A stretch of DNA of 64,000 nt from Leucobacter sp. cx-42 (lineage in GTDB: Bacteria; Actinomycetota; Actinomycetes; Actinomycetales; Microbacteriaceae): contig NZ_JACVMU010000013.1 of the NCBI RefSeq assembly GCF_014529985.1, positions 25,141 through 89,140 of the forward strand. Reading direction: 5' to 3'. Of this stretch, positions 36,698 to 44,455 are shown piece by piece. The notes below the pieces were generated by a model. It made no database searches and had not been told where the DNA came from. It worked only from the letters and a program-made list of their open reading frames with translations. The first letter of the stretch is position 1, and each line of letters opens with the position of its first letter. A program made the position numbers and the translations under genes.

Positions 36698-37941
36698 TAC
36701 TCGTCACCTCCCAGTCTCAGCACAATATCGCGAGCCTCTGACAACGAGCCTGCGGAGAGGCTGCGCTGGATCTGGCGGCGCTCCATTCCGTCGAGTGCGT
36801 CGAGCGGGATGCCGGTTTCTTCTGCCACGGAGTACAGCGAGAACGACCCGAGGGTCTGCTGTACGCCCTGGTAGATGATGACCGATTCACCGTCGGTGCC
36901 AACGAAGTAGCGTGACTGCGTCCACTGGTAGCTGAAGAGGAGCGCGCCACCGATTGCCACGAGCACGGCCACGACACCGAGCAACCACATGACGCGGCGA
37001 CGAGTGTTGCGACGCTTCGTTTCAGCGAGTAGCTCGGAGAGATACTCGTCGACGCGGGGCTCAAAGTGCGACTCTTCGACGACAGGAACGCGACGAACGC
37101 GGCGACGGCTGAGCAGACGCATGCGTGCGGTCGTGATTTCACCATCGCGCAAGACGGGCGCATTGGCGGCGGATCCGACAAAGCGAGGGTTGGGCTCCTC
37201 GTGTGGAATCTCTTCTTCGACGGTCTCCACCAGCACAACGGTGACGTTGTCGGGAGCGCCGTGCGCGAGGCTCTTGTCGATGAGCGCATCTACCGCGCCC
37301 TGCAGCGTGTGGCTGCGGCGCAGGATCTTCTCAATGTCGGGGTCCTCGACGTAGCCGCAGAGACCATCCGAGCACAGGAGCCAGACGTCACCGGGCTGCG
37401 TGTCGAGCACCGAGACATCGATCTCGGGAGCTGACTCGACATCGCCGAGCACGCGCATGAGTACCGACCGGCGAGGGTGGAACTTGGCTTCCTCTTCGGT
37501 GATCCGCCCACTATCGACCAAACGCTGGACGAAGGTGTGATCCTTCGTGATCTGCTCAAGCTTGTCGTCGCGCAGACGGTACAGGCGTGAATCGCCAATG
37601 TGCGCGAGGGCGAGCTGCTTGCCGACCGTCAGGAAACCACAGAACGTGGTGCCGAGGCCAGCGAGCTCCGGGTGCTCCTTGACGGTGCCGCGCAGCTTCT
37701 TGTTTGCGTCGAGCAGTGCGTTGCGCAGTGTGAGGCCGGCCATTTCTGACGAGCTCTCTGGGCGCAGATCTTGGTTCGCGATTTCCTTCGCAACCAGTGC
37801 CGAAGCGACGTCGCCACCGGCGTGACCGCCCATGCCGTCCGCAACGAGGTAGAGGTAGTCGCCCGCAAAACCAGAGTCCTGGTTGTTGGAGCGCACCATG
37901 CCAACGTGTGACCCGATGGCACTCTTGTAGCCGTAGCTCAC
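36697..37941 (-). CDS. pstP: PP2C-type protein phosphatase PstP
   Basis: A 414-residue serine/threonine phosphatase that reverses PknA/PknB phosphorylation. The catalytic domain (1-240) has the metal-binding motifs VADGMGGHAGG, LAHIGDSRLYRLR, LLCSDGL and APDNVTVVLV. A basic cytoplasmic linker, one transmembrane helix (about 317-337) and a short extracellular domain follow. It lies 1 base after fhaB in the conserved operon. Confidence 0.96.
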   Translation of the reverse strand: MSYGYKSAIGSHVGMVRSNNQDSGFAGDYLYLVADGMGGHAGGDVASALVAKEIANQDLRPESSSEMAGLTLRNALLDANKKLRGTVKEHPELAGLGTTFCGFLTVGKQLALAHIGDSRLYRLRDDKLEQITKDHTFVQRLVDSGRITEEEAKFHPRRSVLMRVLGDVESAPEIDVSVLDTQPGDVWLLCSDGLCGYVEDPDIEKILRRSHTLQGAVDALIDKSLAHGAPDNVTVVLVETVEEEIPHEEPNPRFVGSAANAPVLRDGEITTARMRLLSRRRVRRVPVVEESHFEPRVDEYLSELLAETKRRNTRRRVMWLLGVVAVLVAIGGALLFSYQWTQSRYFVGTDGESVIIYQGVQQTLGSFSLYSVAEETGIPLDALDGMERRQIQRSLSAGSLSEARDIVLRLGGDE

Positions 37942-37942
37942 G

Positions 37943-38548
37943 TTACGGCCTCAACTCAAAGGTCGTCGTACCGATCGTGACCGGGGTGAACGGGGGCACA
38001 GGAACCGTGCCGCGCACGCGCACACCGTCGAGCTTGGTGCCGTTCGTGGAGTCCAGGTCAGTGAGTCGCCACTCGTTGCCGGTCTTTGCGAGGCTCGCGT
38101 GACGGGTCGAGGTGTACTCGTCGACGATGACGAGAGTCGAATCGGAGCTGCGTCCGATCGTGAAAACTGCGACGTCGAGGGGGATCGACGTGCCGGCTGC
38201 AACGCCGGAGGTGATGACGAGCTGCGTCGCTGCAGCGGTCTGTGGGGCCTCATTGGCCGAAGGAAATGCGTCCGTGATGGGATCGAACGCGGGTGCCTGC
38301 GCGGGATTCGGGCGCGAAACCGGGGCTGCGGCCGCAACGGGTGCGGGAGCCGGGGTTGGTGCCGGTGCCGGTGCCGGTGCCGCCGGGCGAACCAGAGGAG
38401 CGGGGGAGCCGCTCGAATCGTTCTGCTTCATGCGGCGAACTGGCGTACCAAACAGGTCACTGCGCAGTGCGTAGACGATTGAGAAAATAAAGAACCACAG
38501 CAGCAGGAGAAACCCGATGCGTAGGACGAGTAGCGCGAGTTCGCTCAC
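37943..38548 (-). CDS. fhaB: FHA-domain protein FhaB/FipA
   Basis: A 201-residue protein: an N-terminal transmembrane helix (about 4-27), a Pro/Ala-rich linker (about 50-90) and a C-terminal FHA domain (about 110-200) with GRSSDS, STRHASL and DSTNGTKLDG, which binds phosphothreonine. In mycobacteria this protein links PknA/PknB signalling to division and wall synthesis. Overlaps fhaA by ATGA. Confidence 0.94.
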   Translation of the reverse strand: MSELALLVLRIGFLLLLWFFIFSIVYALRSDLFGTPVRRMKQNDSSGSPAPLVRPAAPAPAPAPTPAPAPVAAAAPVSRPNPAQAPAFDPITDAFPSANEAPQTAAATQLVITSGVAAGTSIPLDVAVFTIGRSSDSTLVIVDEYTSTRHASLAKTGNEWRLTDLDSTNGTKLDGVRVRGTVPVPPFTPVTIGTTTFELRP

Positions 38549-39258
38549 TGATCCCTCCAGAAGTCACTGGCCGCGCTTCCAGGTTGCGCGTTAGCCCGAC
38601 CGGGCACCATTTGGAAGCGTAGCGCAGTCTGGCCAATTGTGATCGTCGTACCCGCCTGCAGTTTCGCTTCGCGGAATCGCTGGCCGTCGATCTTCGAGCC
38701 ATTCGTCGATCCAAGATCGCGTGCAAGACCCTGGGTGCCGTCCCAGATGATCTCCAGATGACGGCGCGATGCCGCATTGTCTGTGATGCGGATCTCACAG
38801 TCACTGCCACGGCCAACCACCGTTGTACCGCGGTGAAGTTCATGGCGGACGCCGTTCACGTCCATTGCTGCAACCCAGTCGATGGTGCCGGTCACGCGCT
38901 TCGCGTCGATCTCAACGACGCCCGCGGTGACCGAGTCATCGGCGCGGATCTCAACATCTGGATCGCCAAGCAGCTGGTAGTTCTGACGCTGCGCATGCGA
39001 CACAACGACCTCACGAAGCTCGGTCTCCAAGGTGTCACCCAGGTTCAGGAGGCGCTGAGCGTCCTGTTCCGACACGCGGACGACGAAACGATTCGGAGCA
39101 AGTGTGCGGTCACGATCGATGATCACGGCACCGATATCGAGCTCCCGCTTCAGTGCCGAAGCAACCTCTACTGGCTGCACTCCAGAGCGGAAAGTCCGCG
39201 CAAATGCGCCATTTACGGCGCGCTCGAGCGAGCGTTCGACGTTGTCGAGAAAGCCCAT
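38545..39258 (-). CDS. fhaA: DUF3662 and FHA-domain protein FhaA
   Basis: A 237-residue cytoplasmic protein. Residues 1-120 are DUF3662 (GFLDNVERSLERAVNGAFAR) and residues about 140-230 are an FHA domain (VVGRGSDCEIRI, SRRHLEI, STNGSKIDG). In mycobacteria FhaA binds the pseudokinase MviN/MurJ. The usual long linker between the domains is short here. First gene of the leftward fhaA-fhaB-pstP-rodA-pbpA-pknA operon. Confidence 0.94.
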   Translation of the reverse strand: MGFLDNVERSLERAVNGAFARTFRSGVQPVEVASALKRELDIGAVIIDRDRTLAPNRFVVRVSEQDAQRLLNLGDTLETELREVVVSHAQRQNYQLLGDPDVEIRADDSVTAGVVEIDAKRVTGTIDWVAAMDVNGVRHELHRGTTVVGRGSDCEIRITDNAASRRHLEIIWDGTQGLARDLGSTNGSKIDGQRFREAKLQAGTTITIGQTALRFQMVPGRANAQPGSAASDFWRDQ

Positions 39259-39429
39259 TGCTCTGCCTTTCCGTTTGGGAGTCGATGCAGGTGCACCCGG
39301 TTCCTATTGGGTCACAAGCTTACCCGCTTTGGTGTCAGGGGCACTCAGCTGATACAGTAATCAAGTTGCCCGAGCAGGGCGGAGATCGGATCCTGGTGGT
39401 CAGATATCCGAACAGCTCGAAGACACTCG

Positions 39430-39512
39430 CGCGAGTGGCGGAATGGCAGACGCGCTGGCTTCAGGTGCCAGTGCCCGCAAGGGCGTGGGGGTTCAAGTCC
39501 CCCCTCGCGCAC
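39430..39512 (+). tRNA. tRNA-Leu (CAG)
   Basis: An 83-base class II tRNA: acceptor GCGCGAG / CTCGCGC, anticodon stem CTGGC / GCCAG with CAG at 39463-39465, a variable arm TGCCCGCAAGGGCG and a T loop GTTCAAGT. CCA is not encoded. A candidate promoter (TTGGTG 39329-39334, TACAGT 39353-39358) lies about 70 bases upstream. Confidence 0.95.
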
Positions 39513-39520
39513 AGATGAGA

Positions 39521-39550
39521 AGGACCGGATCAGTGATCCGGTCCTTCTTT
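39521..39550 (+). terminator. Terminator after tRNA-Leu
   Basis: AAGGACCGGATCA / TGATCCGGTCCTT perfect 13-bp stem followed by CTTTTG. Confidence 0.92.
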
Positions 39551-39625
39551 TGTTTTGTGGTCCGCTTCGCGGGCGTCCCGCGCTCTTCGCGCCCAACCCC
39601 GCGAGGCGTGCCTCGCTTCGTGCCC

Positions 39626-39718
39626 AACCCCGCGAGATCGACCCTTTCTGCCGAAACAGCCCCTTTCATACGCAAGAATCGGCCAGTTTCGGCAGAAACA
39701 CCCCGTTTCGAGGGTCTG
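39626..39718. repeat. Dispersed palindromic element, copy D
   Basis: Begins AACCCCGCGAGATCG, with the inner arms TTTCTGCCGAAAC / GTTTCGGCAGAAA, and ends CCGTTTCGAGGGTCTG. Aligns ungapped with A, B, C and E. The 330-base stretch 39513-39842 holds this element, the tRNA-Leu terminator and no supported gene. Confidence 0.82.
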
Positions 39719-39842
39719 ACGTGCTGCGCGCACCCCGTCGCGGCCCTGGTCTATGAATAAGGCCGCCCGGCCCTGTGGGCCGGCCCGTTCTTTCCTGGGC
39801 ATGACCTGACTCAGAGAAGGCGTAAGTAAGAGGGTCGCGGCT

Positions 39843-40925
39843 CTAGAAGTCCACGGCAGCCATGAGTGTCTTGCGGATTTCGCTCGGCGGCCCGGTCAGG
39901 TCTACCTGTGTGATGCGCATGGGGTAGGGGTCGATCGTGAAATCGAGGTCGGGACCTGAGCTTTCCCGTACCTGTGCGCCGAGTAGCACTGCACGAGTGC
40001 TGCCCTCGAAATCGCGAGCAAATATCGACGCGTAGCTGTAGATCTGACGCATGTAACTTGGGGAAACCATCGTCTTGTTGTGATGCTCCGTGAACACTGG
40101 CGCAAACTTGCACTCGATGACGACTTGCTCTGCTCGGGCCCTACTGCGCAGCACGATGTCTGCGTTGAGTGTTGGTAGAAAACGTGATGTTTCGTTGTCG
40201 GAAGCGTCTGGAAGCCAAGAACGACGCTCGCCATTGACTGTGTAACCCTCGTCTGTGAAATGGCACCTGTAGAACCCGAGCATCGCTTTTTCAAAGAGTT
40301 GACGCAACTTGGCCTCGTCTCGCGCGATACGCGGCAGTTCGATCGAACCATCCGTGTGCTCTGGTGCATGCATATCTCGGGTGAGGCGAGCGAGCTGAAG
40401 CAGCTTACGATCAGAGGAATCGAAGTGGCTGAACTGTTCTCGAGCAAGAAAGGATGGATCCGGATCGACCGGCGAGACGCCATTCTGTTCGAGCTTTCTG
40501 GCAGCAGAAACGCACTGCGCACGAACCTCTTGCGAGGTGACGCGGTGCGATGCCTGTTTCAGGGTGACGAGCAGGTAGCGATACCTCGGCCGGTTTAGCG
40601 TTTGCTCCGTGAAGTGGCACTGCACGCGTCCCGAATCCATGAGCCTGCGCGATGCCGTCTGCAAATGATCAATGCGACCGCGTACTCGTGTGAGAGGCTT
40701 TGACTGGTTGCGGTAGCCAGGAAAGAGCGCAGTGCGTACCCTCGCTTCAACCTGAGTCGCCAGAACGCTCGCGATCGCGTCGAGCAAATCGTTGTCACGT
40801 TCACCACCGAGCAGGCGTTCCTTTTCCTGGAGGGTGAGCTTCTCCACGAAGCTTGAGGCATACAGCAGTAAGAACCACACACTGCGCACGTCGATGCGCG
40901 TGCGGCCCGCACCAGCTTCAAACAC
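39843..40925 (-). CDS. mcrC: McrC-family subunit of a type IV (McrBC) restriction system
   Basis: A 360-residue protein. The N-terminal half is McrC-like, and the C-terminal half has a PD-(D/E)xK nuclease signature: Asp256 in LNADIVLR and Glu271-x-Lys273 in VVIECKF. With McrB it cleaves DNA carrying modified cytosines. It starts directly after the mcrB stop (adjacent bases 40925/40926). Coordinates, order and motifs agree with McrBC defence systems; the recognised modification is not predictable. Confidence 0.88.
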   Translation of the reverse strand: MFEAGAGRTRIDVRSVWFLLLYASSFVEKLTLQEKERLLGGERDNDLLDAIASVLATQVEARVRTALFPGYRNQSKPLTRVRGRIDHLQTASRRLMDSGRVQCHFTEQTLNRPRYRYLLVTLKQASHRVTSQEVRAQCVSAARKLEQNGVSPVDPDPSFLAREQFSHFDSSDRKLLQLARLTRDMHAPEHTDGSIELPRIARDEAKLRQLFEKAMLGFYRCHFTDEGYTVNGERRSWLPDASDNETSRFLPTLNADIVLRSRARAEQVVIECKFAPVFTEHHNKTMVSPSYMRQIYSYASIFARDFEGSTRAVLLGAQVRESSGPDLDFTIDPYPMRITQVDLTGPPSEIRKTLMAAVDF

Positions 40926-42668
40926 TCAGAGCTCCTTAAGCAGAGCGTTCACCGCATCATCTGCGCGTTGGGCGTTGTCATACCAATACTCAGCGAGTTG
41001 TGGCTCGATAGAGGAACGGACGACAGACCGGAACCAATCGATCAGATCGGTCGCCTCATTACCCGGTGTGAAGTACGCGTGACCCATGCGAAAAGCTTTG
41101 CCGAGCGAAGGGTCTTCGGCGATCTGAGCGTTGAGGGTCTCGATGCGACGTCCGAGCTCATCGATCAGCGCTGGCTTTTCGCCGCGGAACTGGCGGGTGA
41201 GGTGAGCTTTCCAAGCCTCGCCGAGGCTTGGCTCGACCTCGAAGAACGCGAAGCGTCGACGCAACGCGAAGTCGACGAGCGCGAGCGACCGATCCGCCGT
41301 ATTCATCGTGCCGACGACGTAGAGATTCTCGGGAAGATGGAACGCAGCCTCATCGGTGTGCATGTAGGTCAGTTCGAGTGCATCTTGCTTGCTGCGCTTC
41401 GTGTTCTCAAGCAGCGTGAGCATCTCGCCGAGCGCCTGTGCCGGGTTACCTCGGTTGAATTCCTCGATGATCAAAACATGAGGAATATCGGGGTTTTTGC
41501 GAGCCAGCTCGGCATGCTGAATCAGCGGGCCGTCAACGAGCGTGAGCTTGCCGTCAGCTCCCGGTCGCCATCCTCGTACGAAGTCCTCGTATGAGGTGCC
41601 CGGGTGGAACTGCACCGACCTCACAGCCTCTGGCAGTTTTTGCCCGATGAGTGCGTATGCGAGACGCTTGGCGAGCCAGGTTTTGCCGGTTCCTGGTGCG
41701 CCCTGCAAAACAATGTTTCGTGTCTCCTGCCAGCGGCCGACAATGTTTTGCAGCTGTGCCGCACCATGGAATGCTCCGTCGTTGACGATGCTCTCGACCG
41801 TGTAGATCGTGTCTGCGACTGGTTCTGGATCCGGATCGGGATCGACCTGCTGCTCCATCCAGTATTCGCTGAGAGGTGGGGAGTAGAACTGAGGGGTTTC
41901 GCCCGACTCTGGTGAGAACAGAGCACGCAACTCGGCGAGGTCTACATCAACGTCGTCTGATGGCGAGGTTCCGGTTACCTTAGGGAAGAACGCGTCGACG
42001 ATCTTCTGCTTATGATCTTGGGACACGATAGGGAAGAAATACTCGGGGTGGCCGAGGTAAGTGAGAGAGCCCCGCAATGATGCCTCGCGTGTTCCTGGGC
42101 AGTTGGATATCAGGGTTCGCCATTCGAGGGGCTCCGCGTATGCCAGGGCAACCTCTTCCTCAGGGAGCGTCTTCATATAAAGGAAAAGCTCGATCATGAG
42201 AGCTAGCTGGTGGAATCGCCTCAGGCTAAATGCCATGCCGCCGCCGAAAACAGGCGACTCGAAGGCTTCGCGCACGTATCTAGGGATCTCGTAACTATCA
42301 ACCGCGTCTTTAAGAATGCGATCAATGTTCTCCATCTTGGTGCTCGACTTGTACTGAGCAATCGGCAGCATCTGCAGGATGAATATCTCGGCGAACAGTA
42401 GGCGCGCGCCATCATCGACACCGTGTAGCTGCTTCTCGATCTTTTCAAAGAACGATGCACCAGACACATCTGGCGCGCGTACGCACTTCTCTAGGAGCGT
42501 TTCAAGATTCTCGGTGGTCCACACGTCGTGGTCGGTGAGTATCGAACCACCGTCGCGGGCGATGGCAAAGATCCGCTTCGCCGCGATGCGAACCGGCTCT
42601 TCGTGTTCGATGACCTCGACGTCTTCGATAGACAGCGTGGCAGGAACCCTTTGCGACTCTGAACTCAT
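40926..42668 (-). CDS. mcrB: McrB-family AAA+ GTPase of a type IV restriction system
   Basis: A 580-residue protein. Residues about 315-540 are the AAA+ motor: Walker A GAPGTGKT (323-330), Walker B VLIIEEFNRGNP (398-409) and the McrB-specific MNTADRS (455-461), which distinguishes these GTPases. The first 300 residues carry no domain I recognise and probably read the modified base; they end in an acidic linker (DPDPDPEP). A TATCGT 6 bases before the ATG suggests a leaderless promoter. Confidence 0.9.
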   Translation of the reverse strand: MSSESQRVPATLSIEDVEVIEHEEPVRIAAKRIFAIARDGGSILTDHDVWTTENLETLLEKCVRAPDVSGASFFEKIEKQLHGVDDGARLLFAEIFILQMLPIAQYKSSTKMENIDRILKDAVDSYEIPRYVREAFESPVFGGGMAFSLRRFHQLALMIELFLYMKTLPEEEVALAYAEPLEWRTLISNCPGTREASLRGSLTYLGHPEYFFPIVSQDHKQKIVDAFFPKVTGTSPSDDVDVDLAELRALFSPESGETPQFYSPPLSEYWMEQQVDPDPDPEPVADTIYTVESIVNDGAFHGAAQLQNIVGRWQETRNIVLQGAPGTGKTWLAKRLAYALIGQKLPEAVRSVQFHPGTSYEDFVRGWRPGADGKLTLVDGPLIQHAELARKNPDIPHVLIIEEFNRGNPAQALGEMLTLLENTKRSKQDALELTYMHTDEAAFHLPENLYVVGTMNTADRSLALVDFALRRRFAFFEVEPSLGEAWKAHLTRQFRGEKPALIDELGRRIETLNAQIAEDPSLGKAFRMGHAYFTPGNEATDLIDWFRSVVRSSIEPQLAEYWYDNAQRADDAVNALLKEL

Positions 42669-42787
42669 GCCCTGACGATATCTGACTCGTTGCCCAACAA
42701 TGCCGAACTACGCCGATCGTCATGAAACCCCAGCTCACCTATATCGATGGCGATTGCCGGCATCGGTGCTGATGTGCACGAACTCGC

Positions 42788-42826
42788 AATGCTTTCGGCA
42801 GAAACGGCCAACCTCGAGGGGCTGAC
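42788..42826. repeat. Half copy of the palindromic element (F)
   Basis: GCTTTCGGCAGAAACGG followed by CTCGAGGGGCTG matches the right half of copies D and E. The left half is missing or too diverged. It lies between divergent-facing gene ends (mcrB start at 42668 and the 3' end of the oxidoreductase gene). Confidence 0.5.
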
Positions 42827-42831
42827 TCGTC

Positions 42832-43818
42832 TCACCCCTGCGGGTCAATCAGCACCTTCCCTGTGGGCAGCGCTGAACCACAAGAACCCAAGAACTCCTC
42901 CAACTCACTCAACCCAACGCGGTGGGTGACTTCGGTCAGCAGCCGCCCGTGGCGCTGATGCTCGAACACTGGCGCGAGCAGCTCGGGCAGCGACGCCCGC
43001 GGCACCGAGTGGACTGTGTCTCGCAGCCGGAACATCTCGATGCGCCCCGGGCGATCGGCCGCGAAGCACCAGTCGGGGATAGGGGTGCCCGACAGCAGCC
43101 CGAAGTGCACGAGCACACTCCCGCGCCCAAGCGCGGCCGCCATCAGCGCGCCCACCTCGCCACCGACGCAGTCGAGCCCAAGATCCACACCGCGCGGTCC
43201 GACGAGTTCCTCGAGCTGCGTTGTCCACAGCGGATCCCGGGTCTCGAGCACCGCCTGCCACTGCGATGGCTCAGCGACAGCACGCCCGCCGAGGCTGCGC
43301 ACGAGACCAATCGGCCGGATCCCGCGCTCATTGAGCAGCTCGGCCAGGTGCCCGCCAATCGCGGAGTTCGCCGCACTCACCACGACCGTGCGCGATGCGG
43401 GGGAGCAGTAGCGATCCACCATTAATAGGGCAGTGAGCGGATTCACATACGAGAAACAAGCCACCTCGGTGGGAATGTCATCGGGGACTGGGACGCACCA
43501 CTCAGCTTCGAGCTGCTTCACCTGCTGCCAGTTTTCGGCGGTGCCGAGCGGGAGGATCCGCCGCCCGAGCAACGACTCAGACACTCCCGCGCCAATCGCC
43601 TCGATGCGGCCGAGACCCTCGAAGCCCGGCACGAGTGGGAATTTCGTGCGTGACGCGTACGCTCCAGACACCGTCACGGCGTCAGACGGATTGATCGTCG
43701 CGGCGAGCATGCGGACCTGCACCATGCCCGGTCCGGGCGGCGGGAGATCGGGCAGTTGGCGGATCGCGACAACCTCGGCGAGAGGCCCGGGCCGTGAGGC
43801 AACTGCGGCGAGGTTCAT
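42832..43818 (-). CDS. Zinc-independent alcohol dehydrogenase/quinone oxidoreductase (MDR family)
   Basis: A 328-residue medium-chain reductase. The N-terminal GroES-like domain has ATINPSDAVTVSG and VPGFEGLGRI; the Rossmann domain has VVVSAANSAIGGHLAELLNERG in place of the usual AxxGxxG. No catalytic zinc cysteines, so it is of the quinone reductase/enoyl reductase type using NADPH. Transcribed alone from a GGGAG ribosome site. The substrate is unknown. Confidence 0.85.
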   Translation of the reverse strand: MNLAAVASRPGPLAEVVAIRQLPDLPPPGPGMVQVRMLAATINPSDAVTVSGAYASRTKFPLVPGFEGLGRIEAIGAGVSESLLGRRILPLGTAENWQQVKQLEAEWCVPVPDDIPTEVACFSYVNPLTALLMVDRYCSPASRTVVVSAANSAIGGHLAELLNERGIRPIGLVRSLGGRAVAEPSQWQAVLETRDPLWTTQLEELVGPRGVDLGLDCVGGEVGALMAAALGRGSVLVHFGLLSGTPIPDWCFAADRPGRIEMFRLRDTVHSVPRASLPELLAPVFEHQRHGRLLTEVTHRVGLSELEEFLGSCGSALPTGKVLIDPQG

Positions 43819-43918
43819 GTAGCTCCCTTATACATATGAGCTGCTCAAGCTCGACGGCACTCTTCGCGGTTCCAGGGTATCGAGTGCCTCAGGCACGCAA
43901 CGCATGTGCCGAGAGCGC

Positions 43919-44160
43919 CCACCACAAAGTTATCCACCAAAAATTACCCTGTGGATAACTCTGTGCACAAAGTTGTGAGGGGGTGTGTAGAAGTCCGTGG
44001 TTTCTGTGTACAGAAACTGCAAGATTCCGCGCTTGCGAACATATGTTCGATAGTTACACACGTGTAATTACACGTTGTGAACAGTGTGAGTAACTATGTG
44101 GATAACTTGGGGATAGGGTGTGGCAATTCTGGGGATAACTATCCCAAGGTGTGCAAAATT
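43919..44160. promoter_or_regulatory. DnaA-box and palindrome cluster
   Basis: Inside the 637-base gap before the LuxR/LAL gene. Perfect DnaA boxes (TTATCCACA, minus strand) at 43950-43958 and 44097-44105; near matches at 43930-43938, 43962-43970 and 44130-44138. Palindromes: TTTCTGT-GT-ACAGAAA at 44001-44016, CGAACATATGTTCG at 44036-44049, CGTGTAATTACACG at 44061-44074, GGGATA-AC-TATCCC at 44132-44145. The stretch is A/T-rich for this genome. It may be a DnaA-titrating or DnaA-regulated site; no replication gene is adjacent. Confidence 0.6.
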
Positions 44161-44300
44161 CCTCAGACATTGGCCAAAAATCAGCGTTCGCTCGCTTCGC
44201 GAGAAATCACGTGAAAACCTGGGCATAAGTGCAGGTGAAGAGGGAAACACAAAGAGACCAGCACGGAACTGGCGCATCAATACAGAGGATGACGGCTAGG

Positions 44301-44373
44301 GCTGGGTAGTTCAGGGGGGGGGGGATGGAGTGAACCCAGCCGCGGGAGTTTGAGAAGGGGGGGCGCTCCCGCG
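44301..44373. repeat. Two consecutive hairpins with G-tract loops
   Basis: Hairpin 1 (44301-44340): GCTGGG and TTCA arms pair with TGAA and CCCAGC, and the loop holds 11 consecutive G (44314-44324). Hairpin 2 (44341-44373): CGCGGGAG / CTCCCGCG with a 17-base loop holding 7 G. They end 83 bases before the LuxR/LAL start, which has an AGGAGG ribosome site. Length-variable G tracts could cause phase-variable transcription or sequencing uncertainty. Confidence 0.6.
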
Positions 44374-44455
44374 CCGTATCGCTACGGCCTAGCAAGTCAT
44401 CTGCGCCGACATCGTGCTGATCTCGGTGTAAACGACATTAATCAGGAGGATCCCC

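Noticed and set aside
39530..39802. Open frames running through palindromic copy D
   Set aside because: They are produced by the repeat; no start with ribosome site and no conservation outside the element.
39491..42830. Genomic island with att sites at tRNA-Leu
   Set aside because: No integrase and no repeat of the tRNA 3' end were found within the window.
44205..44220. TCACGTGAAA sequence before the LuxR/LAL gene as a parS
   Set aside because: Only the right half fits; the left arm has several mismatches.
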